From NCBI GenBank assembly GCA_903931945.1, contig CAIZEI010000006.1, positions 1-64,000 on the forward strand: 64,000 nucleotides of DNA. The letters run 5' to 3'. The notes under the pieces are model-generated. The model was not told the origin of the DNA. It saw nothing but the letters and a program-made list of their open reading frames with translations, and ran no database searches. A program made the position numbers and the translations under genes. This DNA is from an uncultured Hyphomicrobiales bacterium (GTDB lineage: Bacteria > Pseudomonadota > Alphaproteobacteria > Rhizobiales > Beijerinckiaceae). Positions 39,274 to 49,684 of this stretch are shown piece after piece; position 1 is the first letter of the stretch, and each line of letters opens with the position of its first letter.

Positions 39274-40482
39274 ATGGCCAACGATGCACCCAAGCCCCTT
39301 TCGACCGACGCTCGCGCCCGCATGGAGGCGCTGAACGCGCAGGCAAGACACCTCTCGATCTGGTTGCGCACGCAGGCCAACGCGCCCGCGCAGCAGCCCT
39401 GGTTTCGAGACACGAGCGTCTCGCCAGCCGGCAGGCTTGCCGATGGGCGTGTCGGCGCCGGCCAGATGAAAGCCTTGCCGCATTTATGGAAATGGGCGGA
39501 CATTTCGCCCTATCTCGATCAGATCGCGCGCATTGCCAAAGAAGCCGAGATTCCGCCGGTGGAATTTGCCGATCGCCAGCAATTCCTGCTGACCAACCCC
39601 GGCCTTGGCGGGCGCCTGCAAGTCTCAGCCAGCATTCGCTGCGCGCTGTCGATCTATAATCCGGGCGATCTGGCCCGCGCGCATCTGCATTCGCCCAACG
39701 CCAGCCGCACCATTATGTCGCAAAACGGCGGCTACACGACGGTTGAGGGCGAGCGGTGCGCAGCAAGCCGGGGCGATCTGATCCTGACGCCGAACGGAAC
39801 CTGGCATGACCATGGCAACGATGGCGCAACGCCGGTGATCTGGATCGATACGCTGGATTGGCCGCTGATGGAGTTTCTCGACATCATCTGGCTCGACGAA
39901 GACATGCCCGGCGATATCGGGGCCGACAATCTGCGGATGCAAAAGCGCAGCGCGCCCGACGGCTATTCCCGAATGCTCTATGGCAAGGGCGGCCTGAAAC
40001 CGGCCTTCGCCACGCGCGCGCGCGGCATCGGCCAGGATGTCAGCCCGTGTTTCCATTATCGCGGCGCAGATACGCGCGAGGCCCTGTGCGCCTTGCGGGG
40101 CGAGGCGGGCGACCCCTGCGAGGGCATTGCTCTGGACTTTGTCAATCCTGAGCACGGCGGCCCGGTGTTTCCGACGCTCGCCTACGGCGCCCAGCTTTTG
40201 CGTGGCGGCGAGGAAACAGCGTTCAAGCGCGAGACGTCGAGCACGGTCTATGTCGTCATCTCCGGACGCGGCGAGACCGAAATCGCCGGCAAGACCTATC
40301 CCTGGGAGGAAAACGACATTTTCGTCGTACCCAATTTTCTTTGGCGCAGGCATGTCGCCAGGGGACCGGGCGATGCCATCCTCTATACGATGAGCGACCG
40401 ACCATTGCTGGAAAAAATCGGGCAGTACCGCGCGCAGGAGAAGCGTGGAAGCAAAACAGTCAATTCGCCGAAAGGCTTTTGA
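39274..40482 (+). CDS. bicupin dioxygenase, gentisate 1,2-dioxygenase-like
   Basis: RAHLHSPNASRTIMSQNGGYTTVEGERCAASRGDLILTPNGTWHDHGN, and C-terminal cupin SSTVYVVISGRGETEIAGKTYPWEENDIFVVPNFLWRRHVA. Confidence 0.8.
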   Translation: MANDAPKPLSTDARARMEALNAQARHLSIWLRTQANAPAQQPWFRDTSVSPAGRLADGRVGAGQMKALPHLWKWADISPYLDQIARIAKEAEIPPVEFADRQQFLLTNPGLGGRLQVSASIRCALSIYNPGDLARAHLHSPNASRTIMSQNGGYTTVEGERCAASRGDLILTPNGTWHDHGNDGATPVIWIDTLDWPLMEFLDIIWLDEDMPGDIGADNLRMQKRSAPDGYSRMLYGKGGLKPAFATRARGIGQDVSPCFHYRGADTREALCALRGEAGDPCEGIALDFVNPEHGGPVFPTLAYGAQLLRGGEETAFKRETSSTVYVVISGRGETEIAGKTYPWEENDIFVVPNFLWRRHVARGPGDAILYTMSDRPLLEKIGQYRAQEKRGSKTVNSPKGF

Positions 40483-40667
40483 CGCATCCGGGGCTCCATT
40501 GGCCCGGATATGTCGGATGCGCCGTCGGCGGCCTCGGGGCGCGGTTTCGGAATTTTCCCGCCTGACGGTTTTCCCTTGCCGATCTGTCCTAAAACCGCCA
40601 TGTTCCCCCGCGAATCCGCATTGGCGGCGCGTTTTGACGCGAGTCCGCTCTGGCTCTGTTCTACGGA

Positions 40668-42482
40668 ATGACATTCGTGCCGCACTTTTCAGTTGCCTGC
40701 CCCGGTCGCTCTCCATCGACCCTCAAATGCGCCGTAAAGACGACATTCAAGTGGTCATCGGCTCTTGTGTTGACCGCTGCGCTCGCGACCCCAGCTTTGT
40801 CGCGGCAGAATATCAGCGTATCTAACCCGTTTGAGGTCGGCGGCAGCCCTTCGGGCAATTATCTGGCCGCGCTCGTTGCAGGCGCAGAGACTGATACGCT
40901 GGCGGCTTCGACCTATTTCCGTGAGGCCCTGCGATACGATCCCCGCAACCGCCAATTGCTGGAACGTTCCTTTGCAGCGGCGCTGGCCAATGGCGACATG
41001 CCGGAATCCTTCATACTGGCGCAGCGTTTGCTGAAAGCCAACCCCGGCCATGGTTTGGCGCATCTTGCTCTGGCGGTGAAGGCGATCAAGGCCAAGCAAT
41101 GGGGCAATGCGCGGCAGGAACTGGCCAAAAGCGGAAGCGGCGCGCGGGATATTACAGTCATCATGCTGAACGCCTGGACATGGGCGGGCGCTGGCAATAC
41201 GGCCAAGGCGCTTGAAACGCTCGATCAGCTGAAAGAGCCGCAATTCCAGGCTTTCCGCGATTATCACGCGGGCCTGATCGCGGACGCGGGCGGCAATGCC
41301 GCCGAGGCGGCCAAACGATTCAAATCCGCTTATGACGGCGAGCGGAACAGCCTGAGCGTTGTGGACGCCTATGCGCGGTTCAAGGCTCGGCACGGGGAGC
41401 AGGACGAAGCGCGCAACGCTTATCAGGCTTTCGACGCCCTGCTGCCGCGCCACCCGATCGTTGAGGCTGCGCTGAAAGATCTTGCCGCCGGCAAACAGCT
41501 TGAGCCGACCCTTTCCGGCCTCGTTGCTGGCGCCGGCGAAGTCTTTTACGGATTGGGCGCCTCGGGCGGCCAGCAGGCCGACCCGGTCGCCAGCGTGATC
41601 TATCTTCGCATGGCGCTTTATCTCGCACCGGAGAACGGCCAGGCGCTCGCGCTGCTCGGCGATGAATACCAGCGGCTGAAACAATATGAGCGAGCGATTG
41701 ACGTCTACAGTTCCATGCCGGATCGCTCGCCGCTGCGCGCCAATGCGGAGACCCAGTCAGCCTTGATTCTTGCGGCCATGGATCGCAAGGACGAAGCGCT
41801 CAAACACTTGAAAGCGATAACCGCCGAGCGGCCAGGCGATATCGATGCCACGGCCTCGCTGGGCAACCTGTATCGCGACCGTAAACAGTGGCCCGAGGCC
41901 ATAGCCGCCTACAACGCGGCGCTCCATCTGATTGGCGCGCCAAAGGCGAGTGACTGGACGTTGATTTATTCACGCGGAATCGCATACGAGCGCAACAAGA
42001 ACTGGCCAGCGGCCGAGGCTGATTTCAAGAAGGCGCTGGAACTGAAGCCTGATCAGCCACAGGTGCTCAATTATCTCGGTTATTCGTGGGTCGATCAGGG
42101 GCTCAATCTTGACGAAGCCTTCCGCATGCTGCGCAAGGCGGTCGATCTCACGCGAAACGAAGACGGGTACATTATCGACAGCCTCGGCTGGGCTTATTAC
42201 AAGCTCGGGCGCTATGACGATGCGCGCCGGGAGCTTGAGAGCGCGATCGATCTGAAGCCCGGCGATCCCGTGATCAACGATCATCTTGGCGACATCTATT
42301 GGCGCGTCGGTCGCAAGCTGGAAGCCGCGTTCCAGTGGAACCATGCGCGCGACATGAAGCCGGAACCTGAAGATCTCGACCATATTTTGAACAAGATATC
42401 GAATGGTCTGGTTGACACAACAAAGCCGGACGCCATGGCCCCGACAGCGCCGGAATCCACCCCGACCAAAGACGGCGGGTAG
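40668..42482 (+). CDS. tetratricopeptide-repeat protein with signal sequence
   Basis: Multiple TPR units, e.g. DIDATASLGNLYRDRKQWPEAIAAYNAALHL, DWTLIYSRGIAYERNKNWPAAEADFKKALELKPDQPQVLNYLGYSWVDQG. Confidence 0.9.
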   Translation: MTFVPHFSVACPGRSPSTLKCAVKTTFKWSSALVLTAALATPALSRQNISVSNPFEVGGSPSGNYLAALVAGAETDTLAASTYFREALRYDPRNRQLLERSFAAALANGDMPESFILAQRLLKANPGHGLAHLALAVKAIKAKQWGNARQELAKSGSGARDITVIMLNAWTWAGAGNTAKALETLDQLKEPQFQAFRDYHAGLIADAGGNAAEAAKRFKSAYDGERNSLSVVDAYARFKARHGEQDEARNAYQAFDALLPRHPIVEAALKDLAAGKQLEPTLSGLVAGAGEVFYGLGASGGQQADPVASVIYLRMALYLAPENGQALALLGDEYQRLKQYERAIDVYSSMPDRSPLRANAETQSALILAAMDRKDEALKHLKAITAERPGDIDATASLGNLYRDRKQWPEAIAAYNAALHLIGAPKASDWTLIYSRGIAYERNKNWPAAEADFKKALELKPDQPQVLNYLGYSWVDQGLNLDEAFRMLRKAVDLTRNEDGYIIDSLGWAYYKLGRYDDARRELESAIDLKPGDPVINDHLGDIYWRVGRKLEAAFQWNHARDMKPEPEDLDHILNKISNGLVDTTKPDAMAPTAPESTPTKDGG

Positions 42483-42500
42483 TCCGTTCGGGAGGTCGGG

Positions 42501-43154
42501 ATGCACCAACCCAGGCTTCACCGGGTTGATGACCTTGCCCGGAAGCACGCATTCATGCGCGGGAATCCGCTCGGCCTGCTGGTGACGTCGGGCGCAGGCG
42601 GACTGATGGCAAACCCTCTGCCATTTCATCTTGACGCGGACGCCGGGGAAAAAGGCGCGCTTCGCGCTCATGTTGCGCGCGCCAATCGGCAATGGCGCGA
42701 GGCCGGGGGCGAGGCGCTTGTCGTGTTCCAGGACCCTGGCGTTTATGTGACGCCTTCCTTTTACGCCACCAAGTCGCTCACGCATGAAGTTGTTCCGACC
42801 TGGAACTATGTCTGTGTGCAGGCGCGCGGGATTTTGCGCGTGATCGAGGATCGCGTCTGGTTGCGCCGCCAGCTCGATGCGCTGACGGCTGCCGGAGAAT
42901 CGACACGCGCTGTCCCATGGGCCCCTGCCGACGCGCCTCGGGATTTTCTTGAGCGCATGATGGACGCTATTGTCGGTCTCGAAATCACCGTGACATCGAT
43001 CGAGGGTAAATGGAAAGTCAGCCAGAACCGGAATGAGATCGACCGGAATGGCGTCATTGCCGGGCTCCGGGCGCAAGGCGATGGAGCCGCCCTGAGAATG
43101 GCCGATCTCGTCGAACAGGAAACGAACTGCGGGAAAGCGCATGATGTTGATTGA
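42501..43154 (+). CDS. FMN-binding negative transcriptional regulator, PaiB-like
   Basis: HAFMRGNPLGLLVTSGAGGLMANPLPFHLDADAGEKGALRAHVARANRQWRE...VVFQDPGVYVTPSFYATK. Confidence 0.88.
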   Translation: MHQPRLHRVDDLARKHAFMRGNPLGLLVTSGAGGLMANPLPFHLDADAGEKGALRAHVARANRQWREAGGEALVVFQDPGVYVTPSFYATKSLTHEVVPTWNYVCVQARGILRVIEDRVWLRRQLDALTAAGESTRAVPWAPADAPRDFLERMMDAIVGLEITVTSIEGKWKVSQNRNEIDRNGVIAGLRAQGDGAALRMADLVEQETNCGKAHDVD

Positions 43155-44010
43155 GCGCGCGCACGCCAAAGTCAACCTGACCCTTCGCGTCAACTGCCGC
43201 CGCGCGGACGGCTATCACGATCTCGAGAGCCTGGTTGCTTTCGCCAGCGCAGCCGACCTTTTGACGCTGACGCCGGGCCCGGCTCTGTCGCTGAGGGTCG
43301 AAGGACCCACCGCTGCAGCAGCAGGCGATGGAGACGGCAATCTCGTTCTGAAGGCAGCGCGCGAACTTGCCGCAGGCATTCCGCATCTCGCAAGTGGCGC
43401 GTTCCATCTCGAAAAGCGCCTTCCCGTCGCAGCGGGCCTTGGCGGCGGATCCAGCGATGCTGCGGCGGCCTTGCGCTTGCTGGCGCGCGCCAACGGGCTT
43501 GCCCTTGACGATGCGCGCGTGCTGGACGCCGCCCGGCGCATTGGTTCGGACGTGCCGGTGTGCCTTGAATCGCGGGCGCGGGCGATGCGCGGCGCCGGCG
43601 AACTATTGGGGCCGCAGTTGAATCTGCCGCCGCTGTTCGCGGTTCTGGTGAACCCCGGCGTTGGCGTCTCGACGCCACAGGTTTTTGCTCGCCTCGGCTT
43701 GCAGCCGGGCGAAGTCCATGGCTTTGGAAAACCTCCAGCCTTTGCCGACGGCATGCCATTCGACGCGATGATTGCGGCTCTGCGCAAAGGCCGCAACGAT
43801 CTTGAAGACGCCGCCATTTTTGACGCGCCGGCGATTTCGCATGTGCTGGCTGTGATTGCCGCTGCGCCAGGTTGCCGTCTCGCGCGCATGTCGGGTTCTG
43901 GCGCCACCTGTTTCGGATTATTCGCGACGCGCTCGGGCGCGATCCGCGCCGCGCGCGTGATCCGCAGGGACAACAGGAACTGGTGGGCGACCGCTGTTCT
44001 TTTGCGATAA
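43141..44010 (+). CDS. ispE: 4-diphosphocytidyl-2-C-methyl-D-erythritol kinase
   Basis: AHAKVNLTLRVNCRRADGYHDLESLVAFA, LPVAAGLGGGSSDAAAALRLL, RMSGSGATCFGLF. Confidence 0.95.
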   Translation: MMLIERAHAKVNLTLRVNCRRADGYHDLESLVAFASAADLLTLTPGPALSLRVEGPTAAAAGDGDGNLVLKAARELAAGIPHLASGAFHLEKRLPVAAGLGGGSSDAAAALRLLARANGLALDDARVLDAARRIGSDVPVCLESRARAMRGAGELLGPQLNLPPLFAVLVNPGVGVSTPQVFARLGLQPGEVHGFGKPPAFADGMPFDAMIAALRKGRNDLEDAAIFDAPAISHVLAVIAAAPGCRLARMSGSGATCFGLFATRSGAIRAARVIRRDNRNWWATAVLLR

Positions 44011-44265
44011 CGACGTTGTTGCGCACAAACCAGCCTGGGAACAAGGCAATAAAACATTTTATCGTGGAGGCGACCTACGCCGCGCCAATCGAGACAATCC
44101 GCGAGAACTCGCGAGCTATACCATCACTGAATTTGATCCCGTCAAGCGTCAGCCCTGGACCGGGGACTGGTTTGGCGCTGCGCCGGACGGGAAATAGATT
44201 TTGCCATCGACGGGGCCTTTACGACGTGAAAAGATGAAGGCCTTGCGAAAACGCGGGCAAAGCCG

Positions 44266-45132
44266 ATGACAATCCCAGTTTACGATCGAGCAGCCGAAGA
44301 CCTCGGCAATATAGTCAATCTTGGCCACGTCAATTATCGCGTTCCAGATCAAAGGCTCGCAACTTTGTTTTACGTCGCGGGTCTTGGTCTGACGCGCGAC
44401 CCCGCGATGATGACAAGCGTCGATAATATGTGGGTGAATGTAGGGGTCAGCCAGTTTCACCTGCCAACCGGTCCGGCGGTTGTCGCGCCGGGAATTTTGA
44501 CAGGCCTTGTCATTGCAGACCTTGAGGGACTCTCCGCGCGCCTGTCGCGTGTGCGCGCCCAGCTCGCCGGCACGCGCTTTGAATTCCATGCCGGGAACGA
44601 TGGCGTGGAAGTCATCTGTCCCTGGGGCAATCGCATCGCCTGCCACGCGCCGGATAACACGCGGTTCGGTCCGACAACGCTTGGCATGGCCTATGTCTCG
44701 TTTGAAATTCCGCGCGGGGCGGCGCAGGGGATCGCGCGCTTCTACCGCGATCTGATGGGCGCACTTGTGTCCGTTGAGCCGGGTGAGGACGGCGCGCGCG
44801 TGCAGGTTGTCTGCGGCAATCGTCAATATCTGATCTTTCAGGAAAAGGCGGCTCCTGCCGCCGCCTGTCCGGATCATCACATCCAGATCTATCTCGCGAA
44901 TTTTTCCGGACCTTACCGCGCGTTGCAAAAGCTTGGCGCGGAGATCGAGGAGTCCGGTCCCTGGCAATACCGGTTCAAAACCATTTTCGATCCGGTGGAT
45001 GGCCGCGCGTTGTTCACGCTCGATCATGAAATGCGCGCCATGACGCATCCCATGTACAATCGCCCGCTCATCAATCGAAATCCCGGGCAGTCCGCGCGGG
45101 ATTATCGCGCTGGCGCTGATTTTTTCAGCTGA
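44266..45132 (+). CDS. VOC (glyoxalase/bleomycin resistance) superfamily protein
   Basis: LGHVNYRVPDQRLATLFYVAGLGLTRDP; second module GMAYVSFEIPRGAAQGIARFYRDLMGA. Confidence 0.7.
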   Translation: MTIPVYDRAAEDLGNIVNLGHVNYRVPDQRLATLFYVAGLGLTRDPAMMTSVDNMWVNVGVSQFHLPTGPAVVAPGILTGLVIADLEGLSARLSRVRAQLAGTRFEFHAGNDGVEVICPWGNRIACHAPDNTRFGPTTLGMAYVSFEIPRGAAQGIARFYRDLMGALVSVEPGEDGARVQVVCGNRQYLIFQEKAAPAAACPDHHIQIYLANFSGPYRALQKLGAEIEESGPWQYRFKTIFDPVDGRALFTLDHEMRAMTHPMYNRPLINRNPGQSARDYRAGADFFS

Positions 45133-45144
45133 AACGGGGTCTGA

Positions 45145-45513
45145 TTACAGAAATGGATAGTGCGAGCGCATCTGCTTTGCGCGCGTCCTGCGCCAACCCG
45201 TGAAAGCGAAGGCGAGAAGCACAAGCGCCGTCAGGATCAATCCCGATAGAAGGCTCAGTGTGGCGAAAAAATCGCCTGCAACAATTGTCCCTGCCAATTC
45301 ATAGAGCGGCAGGATGGGAACCTGAAACAAGGCGTAGCAGAGGAAGTCGGCGACAGCCGCCAGCAGGACTGCGAAAATAAAACAGCGGCCAAAACCCTGC
45401 CAGGATTGGGCAAGCGCTCGCCCTGACGCAACGGCGGCGGGCGCGCCAAGCAGCAAGGTCACCGCAAACCAGACAAGCAGATCGTGCGTGGTCGCGGGAA
45501 GGGCGGACATCAC
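45145..45513 (-). CDS. small membrane protein at the 3' end of the liv operon
   Basis: Three hydrophobic segments; start overlaps the livF stop. Confidence 0.65.
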   Translation of the reverse strand: MMSALPATTHDLLVWFAVTLLLGAPAAVASGRALAQSWQGFGRCFIFAVLLAAVADFLCYALFQVPILPLYELAGTIVAGDFFATLSLLSGLILTALVLLAFAFTGWRRTRAKQMRSHYPFL

Positions 45514-46232
45514 TGTCCCCCTTCAAGATAGGCGGCGCGGATTTCCGGACGCTCAAGCAATTCGCGTCCCGCGCCCTGCATAGCGACAGCGCCATTGACG
45601 AGCACATAGGCGCGATGGGCCAGACGCAGCGCGTGATGCGCATTTTGTTCAACCAGAAACACCGTCAGGCCCTGCGTTTTGTTGAGATCGGCAATGACAT
45701 CGAAGATCAATTTGACGATGAGCGGCGCGAGACCCAGCGAGGGTTCGTCCAGCATCAGAAGCCGGGGCCGGCTCATCAGCGCCCGCGCGATCGCGAGCAT
45801 CTGCTGTTCGCCGCCAGACAGGGTGCCGCCGCGTTGTTGCGCGCGTTCTTTCAGGCGCGGAAAGATCGCGAACATACGCTCGACATCCTCGACAAAATGC
45901 CCAGAGCCGCAAACGGCGGCGCCCATTTGCAGATTTTCAAGCACGCTCATCCGCGCAAAAATGCGCCGGCCCTCTGGCGATTGGGCGATGCCAAGCCGGG
46001 CGATTTCATGGGTTGGCGTTTTTGTGATGTCGCGCCCGGCAAACGTAATCGACCCCCGGCGCGCTCTGGGATCGCCGGAGATTGTCATCATGAGCGTCGA
46101 TTTGCCCGCGCCATTGGCGCCGATCAGAGCAACAATCTCGCCCTCGTTCACATCGATATCGACGCCGCGCAGCGCGATGATATTGCCATAACAGGTTTCA
46201 ACGCCGCGAAGCGCGAGAAGCGTCGCGCTCAT
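45510..46232 (-). CDS. livF: branched-chain amino acid ABC transporter ATP-binding protein
   Basis: LIGANGAGKSTLMMTISG, GTLSGGEQQMLAIARALMSRPRLLMLDEPSLGLAPLIV, FLVEQNAHHALRLAHRAYVL. Confidence 0.95.
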   Translation of the reverse strand: MSATLLALRGVETCYGNIIALRGVDIDVNEGEIVALIGANGAGKSTLMMTISGDPRARRGSITFAGRDITKTPTHEIARLGIAQSPEGRRIFARMSVLENLQMGAAVCGSGHFVEDVERMFAIFPRLKERAQQRGGTLSGGEQQMLAIARALMSRPRLLMLDEPSLGLAPLIVKLIFDVIADLNKTQGLTVFLVEQNAHHALRLAHRAYVLVNGAVAMQGAGRELLERPEIRAAYLEGGQ

Positions 46233-47140
46233 TGCCCGCCCCCCACGCTTGCTTTGGTTTCCCCGGCATCGGCGACGCCAAGATAGGCGGCTATGACTGC
46301 GGGGTCCTCGCGCACCTGAACCGGCGCTCCATCTGCAATCCTGCGCCCGTAGTCCAATACGACAACGTGATCGGAAATCTTCATTACCACGCTCATGTCA
46401 TGTTCGATGAGCAGGATCGATACCCGATCTTTATCGCGGATCGATAGCAGAAGATCGTTCAGCTCGCCGGATTCGCGCGGGTTGAGCCCCGCGGCTGGTT
46501 CATCCAGACAGAGCAGCACGGGGTCAGCGCACATCGCGCGCGCGATTTCGAGTCGGCGTTGATCGCCATAGGGCAGAGCGCCGGCAGCGTCGTCAGCCCG
46601 GTCCAGAAGCCCGATGCGTTCGAGCCAGTTTGCGGCCTTGTCGAGCGCCAATTTCTCCGCCTGCGAATAGGAGGGAAGGCCAATCAATCCGCCGACTGTC
46701 ATCAGCGAGGCGCGCATGAGTTCGTTATGTTGCGCGACGATCAGATTTTCGAGAACGGTCATGCCCTGGAACAGTCGGATGTTCTGGAACGTCCGGCCGA
46801 CGCGCGCGGAACGTGCGATTTCATGGCCCGGCATACGTTCAAGCAAATAGAGATCGCAGGTTTGCGAGACCGCGCTTCGGCGGCCTGAACGCGTCAAGGC
46901 TTCAACGCCCGTCGCTTCGATCTTGCCGCTGCGCGCAAGCGCAATGCGCCCGATGGTCGGCTTGTAAAATCCGGTAATGCAATTGAACACCGTCGTTTTG
47001 CCCGCTCCGTTCGGGCCGATCAGCGCTGTAATATCGCCCCGCCCGGCGACGAAGGAAAAGTCATCGACCGCCACAAGACCGCCAAAACGCATCGAAAGAT
47101 GATCGACCGCGAGCAATGGTTCAGAAAGCCAGCGCGTCAA
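46229..47140 (-). CDS. livG: branched-chain amino acid ABC transporter ATP-binding protein
   Basis: [88 protein letters not shown]. Confidence 0.95.
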   Translation of the reverse strand: MTRWLSEPLLAVDHLSMRFGGLVAVDDFSFVAGRGDITALIGPNGAGKTTVFNCITGFYKPTIGRIALARSGKIEATGVEALTRSGRRSAVSQTCDLYLLERMPGHEIARSARVGRTFQNIRLFQGMTVLENLIVAQHNELMRASLMTVGGLIGLPSYSQAEKLALDKAANWLERIGLLDRADDAAGALPYGDQRRLEIARAMCADPVLLCLDEPAAGLNPRESGELNDLLLSIRDKDRVSILLIEHDMSVVMKISDHVVVLDYGRRIADGAPVQVREDPAVIAAYLGVADAGETKASVGGGQ

Positions 47141-48663
47141 CCGCGACCCTCCCCGACATGTTCTCCAGAAATTGCCGCACGCGATCTAAGGTAGATCGAA
47201 GGCGCCCGTGAGGAGACGACGCCGCGTGGTTTCCAGATCATCATCACCACCATGGCGAGGCCAAACACGAGCATCCGGTATTGCGCAGGATCGAAGGATT
47301 CGCCGAAAACCTGCTTCAGAATGTCGAGCTCGCGCAGGATTTCCATACCTCCGATCAACGCGACTGCAGCTGCGGCGACGCCAAGTTGTGAGCCCATCCC
47401 ACCGAGCACAACGATGGCGAGGATGGTCGCGCTCTCGCCAAATGTGAAGCTTTCCGGACTGACGAAATTTTGTCGTACGGCAAAGAAAGCCCCTGCGAAT
47501 CCGGCAAACATGGCGCCTAAAGCAAAAGCCGTGAGTTTGGTGCTGACAGTGTCGACGCCCAGCGAACGGCAGGCGATTTCATCTTCGCGCAGGGCTTCCC
47601 AAGCTCGGCCAATTGGCAACCGGCGCAGCCGCAGGGTTGCCGCGTTGGTCAATAACGCCAGACACAGAATGAGGTAGAAGAGAAAGATCGTGCGGTGGAT
47701 CGGCGAGAATTCAAGCCCGAATCGCGCGGCAAAACCTGTTTCGTCGTCATCGATAAACGGAATGCCGAAAAAGGTGATGCGCGGAATCGATGAAATTCCT
47801 GCATAGCCGTTGGTGAGATCGGTCCAGTTGATCAAAACAACCCGGATGATCTCCCCAAAGCCCAATGTGACGATGGCAAGATAATCGCCGCGCAGTCGCA
47901 GCACCGGAATCCCGAGCAACACGCCCCAGAATGCCGCAAAGAGACCTGCAAGCGGCAGGCAAATCCAGAACGACAGGCCAAAGACTGTCGATAACAGCGC
48001 ATAGGTATAGGCGCCCACAGCATAGAACGCGACATAGCCAAGATCGAGCAATCCGGCGAGGCCGACAACAATATTCAGGCCCCAGCCGAGCATGACATAG
48101 ATCAGGATCTGGACGCCGTAATTGTTGATCCATTTGAGCGAACCCTGCGGACCTAACAGCCACAGCGCCAGCAGAGGAAACGCAAAAAGGGCAAACACGC
48201 CCGCAAATTCCATGTGACGCGATCGGGCGCCCAGAAACGCGCGCGCGCCCTGCTGTTTGCGGGCGAGCGCAGACGTTGCAGCGAACGGCGCTGTCAACCA
48301 GAGGCCGACCATCGCCGCCAGAGCGACCGCCAATGCGACGAGCTCCGGCGCCGGAAAATCAGCGTCCATTCCCCAGGCGTCGATGACCAAATAGATCGCT
48401 GCAAACGCGGCGCAGACAAACACTATCCAGCGCGCAGCAACCCCCGCTCCCGGAACGCGCGCTGCAAGGCGTCCGAAAAAGACCAGCATGGCCGCGCCAA
48501 ACATCAGCGGCCAGCGCTGTTCAAGTTCGAGCTTGTTGTCGAGATTTTCGACAGTCCGCAGCGCAAGAATGGGAAATGAAAGCCCCGCAGTGACAAGAGC
48601 GGCGGCGCCAGCATCGCGTAACGCCTCCCATAGTCCGCCGCCGGTTTCCTGCCTCAAATCCAT
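47137..48663 (-). CDS. livM: branched-chain amino acid ABC transporter permease
   Basis: [74 protein letters not shown]. Confidence 0.93.
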   Translation of the reverse strand: MDLRQETGGGLWEALRDAGAAALVTAGLSFPILALRTVENLDNKLELEQRWPLMFGAAMLVFFGRLAARVPGAGVAARWIVFVCAAFAAIYLVIDAWGMDADFPAPELVALAVALAAMVGLWLTAPFAATSALARKQQGARAFLGARSRHMEFAGVFALFAFPLLALWLLGPQGSLKWINNYGVQILIYVMLGWGLNIVVGLAGLLDLGYVAFYAVGAYTYALLSTVFGLSFWICLPLAGLFAAFWGVLLGIPVLRLRGDYLAIVTLGFGEIIRVVLINWTDLTNGYAGISSIPRITFFGIPFIDDDETGFAARFGLEFSPIHRTIFLFYLILCLALLTNAATLRLRRLPIGRAWEALREDEIACRSLGVDTVSTKLTAFALGAMFAGFAGAFFAVRQNFVSPESFTFGESATILAIVVLGGMGSQLGVAAAAVALIGGMEILRELDILKQVFGESFDPAQYRMLVFGLAMVVMMIWKPRGVVSSRAPSIYLRSRAAISGEHVGEGRG

Positions 48664-48665
48664 GC

Positions 48666-49580
48666 CTAGACTTTCTCGACCTCGGGGCGACCCAACAGGC
48701 CGGACGGCATGAAGATCAGCGTGACAATCAGAATGGCGTAGGGCGCGACATCCTTATAATCGCTGGAGAAATATGCAGAGAAAAAGACTTCGACGAGACC
48801 GATGATGAGCCCGCCGATCACCGCGCCCTGAAGCGAACCGATGCCGCCAAACACAGCCGCCGTGAAAGCCTTCAATCCCGGCGCAGCGCCGTCGGCGAAA
48901 TTCACCACGCCATAATAAACCATATAGAGCGTGCCCGCGACGGCGGCGAGCATCGCGCCGATCACGAAGGTCATGGATATTGTGCGGTTGACGTCAACGC
49001 CAAGCAGCGCAGCCATTTTGCGATCTTGCTCGCAGGCGCGTTGCGCACGCCCCAGCGAGGTCTTCTGAACAAGAAACCAGAACCCCGCAAGCAGAAGCGC
49101 CGTCACCGAAACAATCATGATCTGCTTGTAGGAGAGCGTCACATCATAGCCGCCGACCTCGACTTTGATAAGGTCGGTGAAGAGCGGCGGCGTCGGCTTG
49201 TTGCGAGGACCCTGCACAACCTGCACAAAATTCGACAGGAAGATCGACATGCCAATGGCTGAAATCAGTGGCGCAAGACGGAACGAACCGCGCAGGGGCC
49301 GGTACGCAACGCGTTCAATCGCCCAGTTCCAAAGGCCGGTAAAGACCATTGCGCCGAGCAGCACAAGAATGAAGGCGAGCGGCAACGACAGCACGCCGAA
49401 CATCTGCGTCAACGCCAGATAGAAAATCAGGGCGATGAAAGCAGACAACATGAACACATCGCCATGCGCGAAATTGACCATTCCGATGATTCCGAAAACC
49501 ATCGTGTAGCCGATGGCGATCAGCCCGTAGATCGAGCCGAGCGTAACGCCATTGATCAACTGTTGCAGGAAATTGCCCAT
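48666..49580 (-). CDS. livH: branched-chain amino acid ABC transporter permease
   Basis: [90 protein letters not shown]. Confidence 0.95.
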   Translation of the reverse strand: MGNFLQQLINGVTLGSIYGLIAIGYTMVFGIIGMVNFAHGDVFMLSAFIALIFYLALTQMFGVLSLPLAFILVLLGAMVFTGLWNWAIERVAYRPLRGSFRLAPLISAIGMSIFLSNFVQVVQGPRNKPTPPLFTDLIKVEVGGYDVTLSYKQIMIVSVTALLLAGFWFLVQKTSLGRAQRACEQDRKMAALLGVDVNRTISMTFVIGAMLAAVAGTLYMVYYGVVNFADGAAPGLKAFTAAVFGGIGSLQGAVIGGLIIGLVEVFFSAYFSSDYKDVAPYAILIVTLIFMPSGLLGRPEVEKV

Positions 49581-49684
49581 AAGGGCGAGACTCCGGAATG
49601 AGGGCTTTTAATTCAAAACTCAAGAACCGGATTCTATAGCAGAACAAGGCCGGGCGTCGACTGCCAGCCGCGCCCGGAATGCCT

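Noticed and set aside
41970-43193. 407-aa minus-strand ORF
   Set aside because: Antisense to TPR, PaiB-like and 5' ispE genes that all show clear family motifs.
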